From NCBI RefSeq assembly GCF_007750395.1, contig NZ_CP036281.1, positions 5,293,001 to 5,357,000 on the forward strand: DNA of 64,000 nt, written 5' to 3'. The stretch's first letter is position 1; each line of letters opens with the position of its first letter. Shown here piece by piece: positions 17,164 through 25,528 of the stretch. The DNA is from Polystyrenella longa. Lineage in GTDB: Bacteria > Planctomycetota > Planctomycetia > Planctomycetales > Planctomycetaceae. Under the pieces are notes generated by a model, which made no database searches, was not told the DNA's origin, and saw only the letters and a list, made by a program, of their open reading frames with translations. Made by a program: the position numbers and the translations under genes.

Positions 17164-18259
17164 TGTAGATTGTGTCCTCGATGATGACGACACCGGGATC
17201 GTTGAAGACTGCACCGGGAGGCAATGGGTTATCCAATCGTAACCAACGATCTTCTTCGCAATCATACGCCCAACAGAGATCGGACCAAACCATCTTCCCT
17301 GCGATCTCAGCGACGCCGCCTGCAATAAGGGCATATCGATTTTGATAGAGTGTTCCTTCCCAGCCAGAAATGGCGACGGGAGCATCCGCAAACCGGCTCC
17401 AATCGTCCTTCTGCGGATCGTATCGCCACGATTCATTCAGACGTGTGACCCCTTCTTCCTTTTTCCAAGTCACGCCACCAAACAGGCATAATTCGTCAGC
17501 ATAAACTACTGACGCCGCCCATCCACGTCCTCCCGTCGGTATGGAGGACCGAACTTGCCAACCCTGTTCTGGCTGGGATAGATCAAAAACCTCCGTCGTC
17601 GCGCGGATGGTGTTGTGGCTGTATCCTTTTTCTTCCCACTGATATTCGTTCCCACCGACGACCAGCAGCTTGTTTCGAATGCTTCCTATGGATGTGTGCG
17701 TTCGCGGCACATTCAGTTGGCTATGCTTTTTCCAAGAAGATTCATTCGACGACAGATCGAGCTGAAAGCAATCAGGATAAGGTTGATACGAAGGTTCCTG
17801 TCCCTTGAAGATTTTTCCTCCCCCTACCACATAGAAGTTCGAGCCCTGCACGATTCCTCGAGTGTATTCACGTCGGTCCGGAATATGGGGGAGTTGGCTC
17901 CATCGATCTTGTCTGGGATTATATTTCCAGGTCCAGCGAGACGTTTTTTCGATGACACCTTCTGCGGATGTTTCTCCTCCCGGAATGAACCCGCCTGCAA
18001 CGTAAATCTCTCCTTCGTATTCCACCATCGCCAACCCACTGATGCCAGCGTAAGGTCCCGCTTCTACCCAGGGAAGATGTTTGACCTCCCATTCGATTTC
18101 ACCAAACAGAGGAAGCTTTTCGTATCCAGAGGGAAGTTGTTCCGACAATTCCGGTGCGACCTTAACGCCTTTCTTGGGAGTCGCCTTGATGGAGTCCTCA
18201 GCGAAGAGGAGTGCGGACGACGACAAAAAAGTAATCAGCAGCAGAACAATACTCTTCAT
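17090..18259 (-). CDS. Secreted kelch-repeat beta-propeller protein
   Basis: A 389-residue protein with a Sec signal peptide (MKSIVLLLITFLSSSALLFA). The rest is a kelch-type propeller with repeated blades carrying double Gly and spaced Tyr/Trp: YVAGGF, RWTWKYNPRQDRWSQLP, YVVGGGKIF, LLVVGGNEY, LCLFGGVTW, ALIAGGVAE and ending YIIGAEGPSG. Six blades are likely. No catalytic Cu site of galactose oxidase is evident, so a binding role or sialate mutarotase-like activity are the alternatives. It overlaps convergently with the alpha/beta hydrolase by 74 bases. Upstream, 48 bases separate it from the reverse transcriptase stop, so it may share the retron transcript, but nothing links it functionally. 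Confidence 0.85.
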   Translation of the reverse strand: MKSIVLLLITFLSSSALLFAEDSIKATPKKGVKVAPELSEQLPSGYEKLPLFGEIEWEVKHLPWVEAGPYAGISGLAMVEYEGEIYVAGGFIPGGETSAEGVIEKTSRWTWKYNPRQDRWSQLPHIPDRREYTRGIVQGSNFYVVGGGKIFKGQEPSYQPYPDCFQLDLSSNESSWKKHSQLNVPRTHTSIGSIRNKLLVVGGNEYQWEEKGYSHNTIRATTEVFDLSQPEQGWQVRSSIPTGGRGWAASVVYADELCLFGGVTWKKEEGVTRLNESWRYDPQKDDWSRFADAPVAISGWEGTLYQNRYALIAGGVAEIAGKMVWSDLCWAYDCEEDRWLRLDNPLPPGAVFNDPGVVIIEDTIYIIGAEGPSGSHYDYLLVGKIQPSS

Positions 18260-18307
18260 GAAAATGGGCTTCCCAGTGAAATCTTTGGATTGATTATATT
18301 CGCAGAG

Positions 18308-19906
18308 TTAGTTGAACCAACGTGCCCAGAACATCCACCATGGCTTTGATTTTGATTCAAACACTTCGCCTGCCGCAGGAGCCACCGGCTCAATCTCTTG
18401 GGTGGTGAGTAATGACGAAACCGAAGGAGGGACGGCCCCTGTGGCCGGTATCTCGCTTATTTCTTCCGATGCAAGATTGGGATTCCAACGGTCTCGCTGA
18501 ACGTCGTTCCGCTGGGTTCGACCTTCCTTTTCGATGATCGTTCGGACCTGTAGCTGGAATTCGCGTCCTTTTTCCGGATCGACCATCGCCACAAAGTTGG
18601 CATAGCCTTCGATCGCTTCCAGTACATTGGGCGAGTTCCCCCAATGCTTTCCTTCAGGTCCATCCTTTTCGATCTGATACAAGGTCGCTCGGAACTGCCG
18701 TAGCTTTTTGCGGGGAATATTGACTCGTTCATTGACGACCAGCCCCGTGACTTCCTGACGGCTTCCTTTCCGGAAGATACGTGTCTTTTCCGGATGAAGT
18801 TGAAAGCCTTCCTGTTCGACCACATAGGAGACCTGCCGCAACATACGACCTACCGCTGCAGAACCCTGACCAGCATGGGAAAATGTCAGGTCGTCAGCGT
18901 AGCGGGTGTAGGTGAATCCCAGCTTTTCCGCGAGACCTGTTAACCGGGCATCGAGTCCGCGGCAAAGAATGTTAGTAATCGCAGGGCTACTGGGCGCCCC
19001 TTGAGGTAACCGCCGTTCCGATTGTTGAACATAGTAGGTTTTTTGATCTAACTGGACTTCAGTTACTTCCGGTTCGGAACAGATCAGTGCGAGAACCGTT
19101 GCCAGTTGCTCGCTGTAACCGAACTTGCGAAACAGGCCTCGAACTCTGCGCCAAGTCACCGTCGGGAAAAAGTTTTCCAGGTCAACATTAATGACGACTT
19201 CCGCTTTAACATGAGGTTCCGCATTAGTGACAATCGAACGACCGGTACGAAAACCATGGGCTGCCGGGTGGAGTTCGATCTTGTCGAGAATATTCCAGAG
19301 AATCCACTCCTGCGCTCGTTTGAGACGGGGCATCGGTGCAGAGATATTTCGTATCCCGCCCGTTTTCTTGGGAATGGCGAAGCGTTGATAATGTGTCGTC
19401 GTTGATGTGCGCCGGTCGAAAGCGAGAAAACGGAGTTCGGCAACAGTGGTCTCCATCGCTTCGGCCAGTTCCTCAACCGAGTGTAATTCGGGAAGGCCTC
19501 GTTTCTGGAGTTCCTCAATTTCAATTTTCTGTTGATTGAGTCCACCGGAAACATCCGAACCTAAATAGACAATGTCTCTCGTATATTGCTCTCGCCACGC
19601 TTCCGCTTTTTCTGCGCGTTCGCGCAACCGTCGTTCTTTGGTTTCCTGACGTTTCAGGCGCGATTCTGCAAGACGCTGTCGACGTGCTTCCCGCTTTAAC
19701 TTTTCGACATCACTCAGCTTTCGATCTTCGGTCGTGAGCGAATGGAGTTTGCGACGCAGCTCCTCACGTTGACGGATTTCGTCCGCGGGGTCTTCGGGAA
19801 GCTCTCCCTCTTTCGGCCAGAAACCTCGACGGATCATCTCATCCAGGATGAACTCATCCCTGGAGGTCTCCCGTATCTGATCCAATATTTCCTGGCGAGA
19901 TCGCAT
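18308..19906 (-). CDS. ret: Retron-type reverse transcriptase with long N-terminal extension
   Basis: A 532-residue reverse transcriptase. Motifs in order: HGFRTGRS (217-224), retron signature NAxxH as NAEPH (228-232), catalytic VDLENFF (241-247), PQGAPSSP (301-308), YADD (336-339) and retron signature VTG (386-388). The NAxxH and VTG pair separates retron RTs from group II intron and DGR enzymes. It would prime on, and copy, the structured RNA lying just upstream, leaving msDNA. Canonical retron RTs are about 300-400 residues. Here roughly the first 135 residues are a highly charged, probably coiled-coil extension, and the C-terminus ends in a Trp-rich stretch (KPWWMFWARWFN). It is the last gene of the WGR-HEAT, SWIM, ncRNA, RT unit, a probable anti-phage retron system. 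Confidence 0.93.
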   Translation of the reverse strand: MRSRQEILDQIRETSRDEFILDEMIRRGFWPKEGELPEDPADEIRQREELRRKLHSLTTEDRKLSDVEKLKREARRQRLAESRLKRQETKERRLRERAEKAEAWREQYTRDIVYLGSDVSGGLNQQKIEIEELQKRGLPELHSVEELAEAMETTVAELRFLAFDRRTSTTTHYQRFAIPKKTGGIRNISAPMPRLKRAQEWILWNILDKIELHPAAHGFRTGRSIVTNAEPHVKAEVVINVDLENFFPTVTWRRVRGLFRKFGYSEQLATVLALICSEPEVTEVQLDQKTYYVQQSERRLPQGAPSSPAITNILCRGLDARLTGLAEKLGFTYTRYADDLTFSHAGQGSAAVGRMLRQVSYVVEQEGFQLHPEKTRIFRKGSRQEVTGLVVNERVNIPRKKLRQFRATLYQIEKDGPEGKHWGNSPNVLEAIEGYANFVAMVDPEKGREFQLQVRTIIEKEGRTQRNDVQRDRWNPNLASEEISEIPATGAVPPSVSSLLTTQEIEPVAPAAGEVFESKSKPWWMFWARWFN

Positions 19907-20061
19907 GTCGGTAGAAATCTATCTTTCCTAAAAGAGGTGTCTCAGTGGGAGGCCATTTCAAAACCCGGTTGTGGATGTTCTTGACGCCACAGCTTGACGC
20001 CACAGATAGAGATTAACTGTTACCCTTTAGAGGGCTTTTAAACTGCTTACAAAAATCACTA

Positions 20062-20315
20062 TGTCCCCGACGGACGGAACAGCCGGTAAGACTTCCCTTC
20101 GAAAGGCTCTCAGGACTGGACCGCTCAACTCAAGCGGGCCACCTAGTAACGGTCAATTGAATCCAGGGGATTCACACTGCAATTACCGTTACTAGGTGAC
20201 AGCCCGCACAGTCACGAGTGGGCCAGTGATGCGGTTCCTATCAATTCACATGAATGGCGATCCACCATTCGGGTTGCAAGGCTCACTTCACCGGCTGCTC
20301 CGTCTGACGGGGACA
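20062..20315 (-). ncRNA. Candidate retron msr-msd RNA with a1/a2 inverted repeats
   Basis: About 254 nucleotides transcribed toward the RT gene, 155 bases ahead of its start. The ends form an imperfect inverted repeat of 26 bases (a1 at 20290-20315, a2 at 20062-20087; 23 of 26 positions match). Between them, in RNA order, are a short msr-like hairpin (20252-20270) and a long msd-like hairpin (20134-20207). The long stem pairs GCGGGC with GCCCGC, then 19 pairs with one bulge (20140-20159 with 20180-20198), and ends in a GAATCC/GGATTC tip with a 3-base loop. Small alternative hairpins lie at 20202-20223 and 20121-20137. This is the retron layout: a1, msr, msd, a2, then RT. The branching guanosine was not assigned. 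Confidence 0.85.
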
Positions 20316-20365
20316 GGTTCAATTATAATTCATTCCTTTTATGATTTTGGTTCTCTCATCTCTCC

Positions 20366-22021
20366 CTAGGTCACATCCAGTTGGTCACGACGCGCATGAC
20401 ACATTCTTAATGCGAGGATATGTTCGCAGGGACCTTTTCGCAACTTGTTCTGCTGATACCAGTTGCAGGTACATTCCGCATCGCTGATTTGTTCGTCCCG
20501 ATTAAGGGATAATGTAGGTTCATACAACTGGCTCTGTTCCTGCACGGTGCCTGTCAGTTGGTGGTTTCCATTCGCGTCAACAGCAGCCACAGTTACTTGA
20601 ACGCTCTGTTCATCGAGAAACCGGACGGCGTTTTCTTCCCGTTCGTTTGCGAATCGCAAATGCTTCATCGGCAGAGGTTCACGGGTCAACTCACGGAGAC
20701 GATACACCCCTTTGGTTCCGTCCCAGATGGCACGGCCCGCTTGCGTGTAAGCAGCTAAGGCTCCAAGTACCACAGAGCGATCCAGACCGAGCTGAGTCGC
20801 CAGCCGATCGGGTGTTTCGTACCAGGTCTCTTTTAAAGTATTGAATACTTTCTCGCGGGTAAATTGATCGACATCTGCTCGCGAGGCCAGTAAATCGAAC
20901 TGGCCTGCACGTGACCAGTCATTCGCCGTCCATCCGGAGAGTCCCAGCGTAAATGCCATATCACCAATGTGAGCGGTGTAAAACGAAGGCATCCCTGTTC
21001 CTAACAACTGCACAGTAAAGCGGTCCGCGATAGGGATTAATCGTTCGAGAATATGCAATCGCCGCCGGCCCCAGACACGGATTTCTTGTTCGGTATTCCC
21101 CTGGTAAACGGATCGTGGACATTCCAGTTCCGTCCCCCAGGGATCGATCACGATCTTGACGGGCGCCCCCGGTGTGAGCTGAAAACGGAGTGATCGTGGT
21201 CCAACCAATTCCCGGTGACGCCGTAGGATCAAGCAGAAATTATGCACATCCATCGGATGGAGGTCGATCGTTGCTGCCGGGAGAGAGAGCGCCGAGCTGA
21301 CTTGCAGGAATCCACGAACCCAGCTGTCAGGCAAGTCGATCTTGATTTCTTTGTGTGCCTCTTCGCCGGAGGTCTCGACTTCGAAGCCAGTAGGGTCGAT
21401 TTCGAACTGCGTTGTTTTATAACTCCGTATTTTTTGGAATTCATCGTAGAGCGAAGAGGAGTAATCAATATTGGTGGTTCCACAGGAGAACTCACCGACG
21501 TTCTGGAACACCTCGTAGCCTATTGAGAGCCGTCCATAACTCGATTCATCCTGACTGAAACACTCAAAAAAGACTTCATCGGGATGAACGGTGATGACAG
21601 GATCGAGAACCAACCAGGCATTGTAGTCTCGAGTAAGCAGGTATTTGAAATATCGAGCCTGAGCTGCGTAGTACGGAGTCCATCGTTCGTTCCGTCGCTG
21701 ATGCAGAACAGCGAGTTCCGCCTGAATCTCGTCAATTTGCTGTGCTAGTTCCTGCTTCTGGGAAGCGACTTTCGCCAGATCGATTTCATTCTGTCGTTCG
21801 GCCCACTGCTTGTAGGCAGTTTTATCCTTGGGTTTCCATCGCAAGTCAGAAACAACGACATCGTGCAGCGTACTGATCGCTTCACGAAAGGCAATGCTCT
21901 GTTTTAATTCTCCGCGAAAGAATGTCGGCAACCGCAGAGTGTCGGGAGCAAACGACATGCTGGTCCGGGAACCGCTGTTCTCAATCGAGGTGATCGATTG
22001 GTAGTTGTAGTTAAACTCCAT
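20366..22021 (-). CDS. SWIM zinc-finger protein, retron accessory
   Basis: A 551-residue protein ending in a SWIM zinc finger: C517-x-C519, then C532-x-H534 (ECTCNW and GPCEHILALRMC). Residues 78-110 are a likely coiled coil; the long middle part has no recognised catalytic motif. SWIM fingers mediate DNA or protein binding. The start is ATG 22021 with GGAGGT upstream. It overlaps the WGR-HEAT stop by 11 bases, so translation is coupled; a longer frame to 22117 is not favoured. The retron RNA begins 50 bases past its stop. By position it should be one half of the effector or sensor module of the retron. The finger is seen; the role is inferred. Confidence 0.88.
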   Translation of the reverse strand: MEFNYNYQSITSIENSGSRTSMSFAPDTLRLPTFFRGELKQSIAFREAISTLHDVVVSDLRWKPKDKTAYKQWAERQNEIDLAKVASQKQELAQQIDEIQAELAVLHQRRNERWTPYYAAQARYFKYLLTRDYNAWLVLDPVITVHPDEVFFECFSQDESSYGRLSIGYEVFQNVGEFSCGTTNIDYSSSLYDEFQKIRSYKTTQFEIDPTGFEVETSGEEAHKEIKIDLPDSWVRGFLQVSSALSLPAATIDLHPMDVHNFCLILRRHRELVGPRSLRFQLTPGAPVKIVIDPWGTELECPRSVYQGNTEQEIRVWGRRRLHILERLIPIADRFTVQLLGTGMPSFYTAHIGDMAFTLGLSGWTANDWSRAGQFDLLASRADVDQFTREKVFNTLKETWYETPDRLATQLGLDRSVVLGALAAYTQAGRAIWDGTKGVYRLRELTREPLPMKHLRFANEREENAVRFLDEQSVQVTVAAVDANGNHQLTGTVQEQSQLYEPTLSLNRDEQISDAECTCNWYQQNKLRKGPCEHILALRMCHARRDQLDVT

Positions 22022-25000
22022 TTCGCACCTCCACCGGTTGCAACTGCAGAATCGTCGGCAAAGTAGGATACCTGGCGTGAATCGCCAGCAGAATTTCAAT
22101 CGCCCGTGATTTGTCACCGATTGCCGCCGTGGCCGACTGTCGGTTCAACAGGTCGATAACGACTTGAGCATTCGCCTCTGACTTCGATGCCTCCTGTTCG
22201 AGAAATCGATAAACACGATTCTTCACCACCCGCCCCCGGTTCACACGCGAGAGGACGGAGGCAAAGAAATATGACAGTCGGCGTAAATGTTCGCCGTCAT
22301 CACCTTCGTATTGACCTAACAAACTGGAGGCAAAAAGCTGCATGTCGCCACTGGGATGTTCGCTGAGTTTGATAAGGTATTCTTCGGCATGCTCTTCGTC
22401 GAAAGCCCGGGTAATCAATTCGCGACCAAACTGCTGCACATCGGGCCTTGTACTGTCGCAAATAGCGATTTGCATGTCGGGCGATAGTAGTTCACTCTCG
22501 ACCACGTTCTCGCGGAAGTACTGGAATGCAAACTGACGACTGTCGTCCCAACGAGTATCGAATAACTTGATGGCGGCAGGCAGGTCTTTCCGTATCTTGT
22601 CAACATCCTTCCGGCACCATTGCCGGGCGATTTGTCTGACGTCAATCAAATCATGATCGGCAAGCACGACTAAGTCATAAACAGAAAGTTCAATCGAATC
22701 CACATTCGTCTCGAGCAATTCCGCCCCCAATTGCTGGGCCGGTCCGGATTTCGAATTCAACAACTGCCACACTTGTCTCGAGGGGACATCATTCAGAAAT
22801 CCTCTTAAGTCACTACACAGCAATTGCATCGTGTAGGTAGGAACCCCTTCGGATGCTCCAGAGATAAGAAGTGCTTCGACGAGACGTACGGATATCTGGT
22901 GACCAAAAAGACTGTCGGACTGGGCCAATTCGATCAGCGTGGGACGCATCAGTTCCCGGATCTTCTCCTGAGGATGGCGAATCAGTTGGAAGACGATCTC
23001 TTCATTCTCTTTCAACACTTCAGGCGATAACTGCAGGAAGATTTGTATGCCCACATCAACCACGATTTCCTGCTTCGACGAGAGCAGGGCAACCAGTACG
23101 TCGACGGGAGGAGCTTGTCGAAAGGTATCATGCAGTAGAATGAGTTCCCCTGCGAAACGTCGCAATTCAGGCACACGATGCGCTGCGAGGTACAGTAGGA
23201 CATCGAGATTGACTCTTTGAAGATCCTTCTCAAAATTCTCCAATAACATCTGGCTCAGCTCAGCGGCGAGACGACTATCGATCTCATCCAGTTTGTAAAG
23301 TCGAGAAAAGATCTGTTTAAGTATTTCGCGACGGACAGTTGTTGACAGATCCACCTCACGAAGTACCTGCCGAGCATGCTGACGTGTTTGAGGTTGAGGA
23401 CTGGCGAGTAAGGCAACAGCAAAGTCACTGTTGGCAAAAAGAGTTTCCCTCACTGGAGTGATCCACTCCCAGGCTTGTTTCTGTGCTTCATCATAGCTGC
23501 AATTGGCGAGTGCAGTAAGAAGATCGAGATCAGGAGAATCGGCATCATACCGAGGGCGGGCAAGTTCGAGTGCGTAATGATTGGTGACCGTGTAGGGCGT
23601 TTCCAGTAGCGAAATCAGAGAGGACGATTCCATCTCGTTGCAAAACGAAGGGCAGTCCCGCAAGACGTGAACTCCGAAGTGATGAACCTTCTCACAGCAA
23701 CTGACTGTCAACATTTCAAAGACAACCTGGGGTTGTTGTTCCCACAGTTCCGGAAACGCTTCTTCCCGCACATTGTTTAATAAGCCATCGTTTCCTTGAT
23801 ACTCTTTTTGAAAACAAAAGTAGCGACGTGCCTTGTCCAATTCGAAGCGAGGGCTGTTTCCATACAGGAGTTGATTCAACGCCAGATAAGGAGCATAGGG
23901 TCCGTAACGGACGGTGATACTCTGGTAACGATAGGTTTTTGGAATGGGAACGTAGGTATATTTTTTTCGTTCAGGGACAGCATCTCCGTCGGTGTATTGC
24001 CGTAGCAGATGAGCCGCCATCGGGACGAACTCGGGTTGTTCCAGTTCGGCCATTCGCTTAAGCGTCCACCAGATGCGACGACGGAAGTAGAACTTACTCT
24101 CTTTACGAAAACGATCTCGGCCACTTTTGGTCGTTTCAAAGCGATAGGCGAGGATCCCAAAGACCTCAGCATCGCATCGCAATTCGGCCGCTTTGAAGAT
24201 GTGCCGCAAGGCTTGGAACAGATCGTGTTTGAACTCAGCTGACTGCAACCAGGTCAGCAGCACCGGTCGAACGAACTCATTGTTGAGAAGGTACAACGAT
24301 TCCATCACCAACGCCGTTTGTTTGTCGCTTTCATTACGGAACTCTCGCAAATCTTTTTCAAACAGCTCAATCGGACCATCCAAAGCCGATTTGAGAAGAT
24401 TGTCGGGGAGTCCATGTAGCTGCTGTTCGAGAAATCCCCGTTGTTCTTCACCAGTAAGAATTTGAGCCAAGGCTACAGTAGCAATACGCCGTGCATGAGG
24501 AGCGTTATTTTCGTCGTCGATGAATAGGGACAGCGCCGCGCGGCTGGCCGTACCGCCCAGTCGCCCCAAAGACCAGGCCACGGCATAATCGAGCATCGGG
24601 TCACCACTACCGAGGAGCGAGATCAACACGGGTTCGGCTTCATGGAGTCGAAACTCCCCCGCGCGCCAAACTGCCCGAGACAACTTCCAGGAGTGATTCG
24701 TATCCTTGTCCCTCGAAAGCCGATTCAGGATCGCCTGTTCCCGCGCGGTTAGTTGACTTGCTGCTTTCGTTACCTGGGCCTCTGCTTCCTGCTCGCTCAG
24801 TGGGGCGATGGCCGTGTGCGTGGTTTCTCGATATCCTTTGGTCGTTTTGGAAGTCACCAGCTCCTCGAACATCAGTTCTGCATCCGAAAAAGAAAGAGGC
24901 TCGTCCGTATTTGTTCCTTCTGATAGCGTAGTTCCCCGGTGTCCATGACGAAAATTGACCACGAACTGATCCGGTCCAATCTCGCACAGGTCGATTTCAT

Positions 25001-25058
25001 AGATTTCGTCCGAGTTCCCTTCACGGAATTCGAGAATCACCTGTTTGTGCAATTTCAT
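22011..25058 (-). CDS. WGR-domain and HEAT-repeat protein, retron accessory
   Basis: A 1015-residue cytoplasmic protein. Residues 1-85 form a WGR-type domain (VILEFREGNSDEIYEIDL, FRHGHRGTTLSEG, KTTKGYRE), known in PARPs and bacterial MolR-like proteins and associated with nucleic-acid binding. From about residue 90 onward it is built of HEAT-like helical pairs (LGSGDPMLDYAVAWSLGRLGG; later PQTRQHARQVLREVD and RPDVQQFGRELITRAFD). No nuclease, protease or ADP-ribosyltransferase motif is seen. It is first in the operon and overlaps the SWIM gene by 11 bases. A WGR-HEAT protein plus a SWIM protein next to a retron RT suggests a two-part DNA-sensing or effector complex. Confidence 0.87.
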   Translation of the reverse strand: MKLHKQVILEFREGNSDEIYEIDLCEIGPDQFVVNFRHGHRGTTLSEGTNTDEPLSFSDAELMFEELVTSKTTKGYRETTHTAIAPLSEQEAEAQVTKAASQLTAREQAILNRLSRDKDTNHSWKLSRAVWRAGEFRLHEAEPVLISLLGSGDPMLDYAVAWSLGRLGGTASRAALSLFIDDENNAPHARRIATVALAQILTGEEQRGFLEQQLHGLPDNLLKSALDGPIELFEKDLREFRNESDKQTALVMESLYLLNNEFVRPVLLTWLQSAEFKHDLFQALRHIFKAAELRCDAEVFGILAYRFETTKSGRDRFRKESKFYFRRRIWWTLKRMAELEQPEFVPMAAHLLRQYTDGDAVPERKKYTYVPIPKTYRYQSITVRYGPYAPYLALNQLLYGNSPRFELDKARRYFCFQKEYQGNDGLLNNVREEAFPELWEQQPQVVFEMLTVSCCEKVHHFGVHVLRDCPSFCNEMESSSLISLLETPYTVTNHYALELARPRYDADSPDLDLLTALANCSYDEAQKQAWEWITPVRETLFANSDFAVALLASPQPQTRQHARQVLREVDLSTTVRREILKQIFSRLYKLDEIDSRLAAELSQMLLENFEKDLQRVNLDVLLYLAAHRVPELRRFAGELILLHDTFRQAPPVDVLVALLSSKQEIVVDVGIQIFLQLSPEVLKENEEIVFQLIRHPQEKIRELMRPTLIELAQSDSLFGHQISVRLVEALLISGASEGVPTYTMQLLCSDLRGFLNDVPSRQVWQLLNSKSGPAQQLGAELLETNVDSIELSVYDLVVLADHDLIDVRQIARQWCRKDVDKIRKDLPAAIKLFDTRWDDSRQFAFQYFRENVVESELLSPDMQIAICDSTRPDVQQFGRELITRAFDEEHAEEYLIKLSEHPSGDMQLFASSLLGQYEGDDGEHLRRLSYFFASVLSRVNRGRVVKNRVYRFLEQEASKSEANAQVVIDLLNRQSATAAIGDKSRAIEILLAIHARYPTLPTILQLQPVEVRNGV

Positions 25059-25528
25059 GGAACGCCCTCTAGAGACTCAATCAGTGGTGCCACTTCAGTA
25101 TCGAGACCGACATTCAGAATTTCAAGGGGAATGTGTGCGGGTGGTGGATAGTGATTACGAGTCCCGTCTGTCGCTACAGCCAACACAACCCAGTGGTCAG
25201 CCCCCTCTGTACTTTCTTCCAAAACCCATTCACAACAATGGATGCGTCGACAAATAGTTGCAATTTTTCATGAAGCGAGGGCTATTGTTTGTTGAATGTG
25301 CCCGCTTTTCGATTAACACTGAAATATGATGAATCATTTTTTGAATCCCAAAATGAATCATTTCGATGGTTACCGAGAACCTTAACTGTCTGACCCACTA
25401 ACCACTAAAGTGACCAATCGTTTAATCAATCACTTATTAGAATAAACTCTCTGCTTTCTCATAATCTGGTAAGTCGAATTAGGAACGCAGAACATTACTG
25501 AGGTGCTTCCCGAGCACCGGAGAAATAA
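25059..25528. other. Divergent intergenic region upstream of the retron operon and the FGE gene
   Basis: 470 bases. It contains a direct repeat ATGAATCATTT at 25329-25339 and 25353-25363, with starts 24 bases apart and on the same face of the helix within error. It also contains a GGTGCT/AGCACC hairpin at 25502-25518, just before the FGE ribosome binding site, and a CCATT/AATGG inverted repeat near 25227-25242. Promoters for both divergent units must lie here. No gene is seen. Confidence 0.5.

Noticed and set aside
18308-19906. RT as a group II intron or diversity-generating retroelement enzyme
   Set aside because: There is no maturase or endonuclease domain, no intron RNA domains V/VI, no template/variable repeat pair seen, and it has the retron NAxxH and VTG signatures.
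20062-20315. Inverted repeats as the ends of an insertion sequence
   Set aside because: Only about 200 bases lie between them with no transposase and no target duplication; internal hairpins and position before the RT fit retron RNA.
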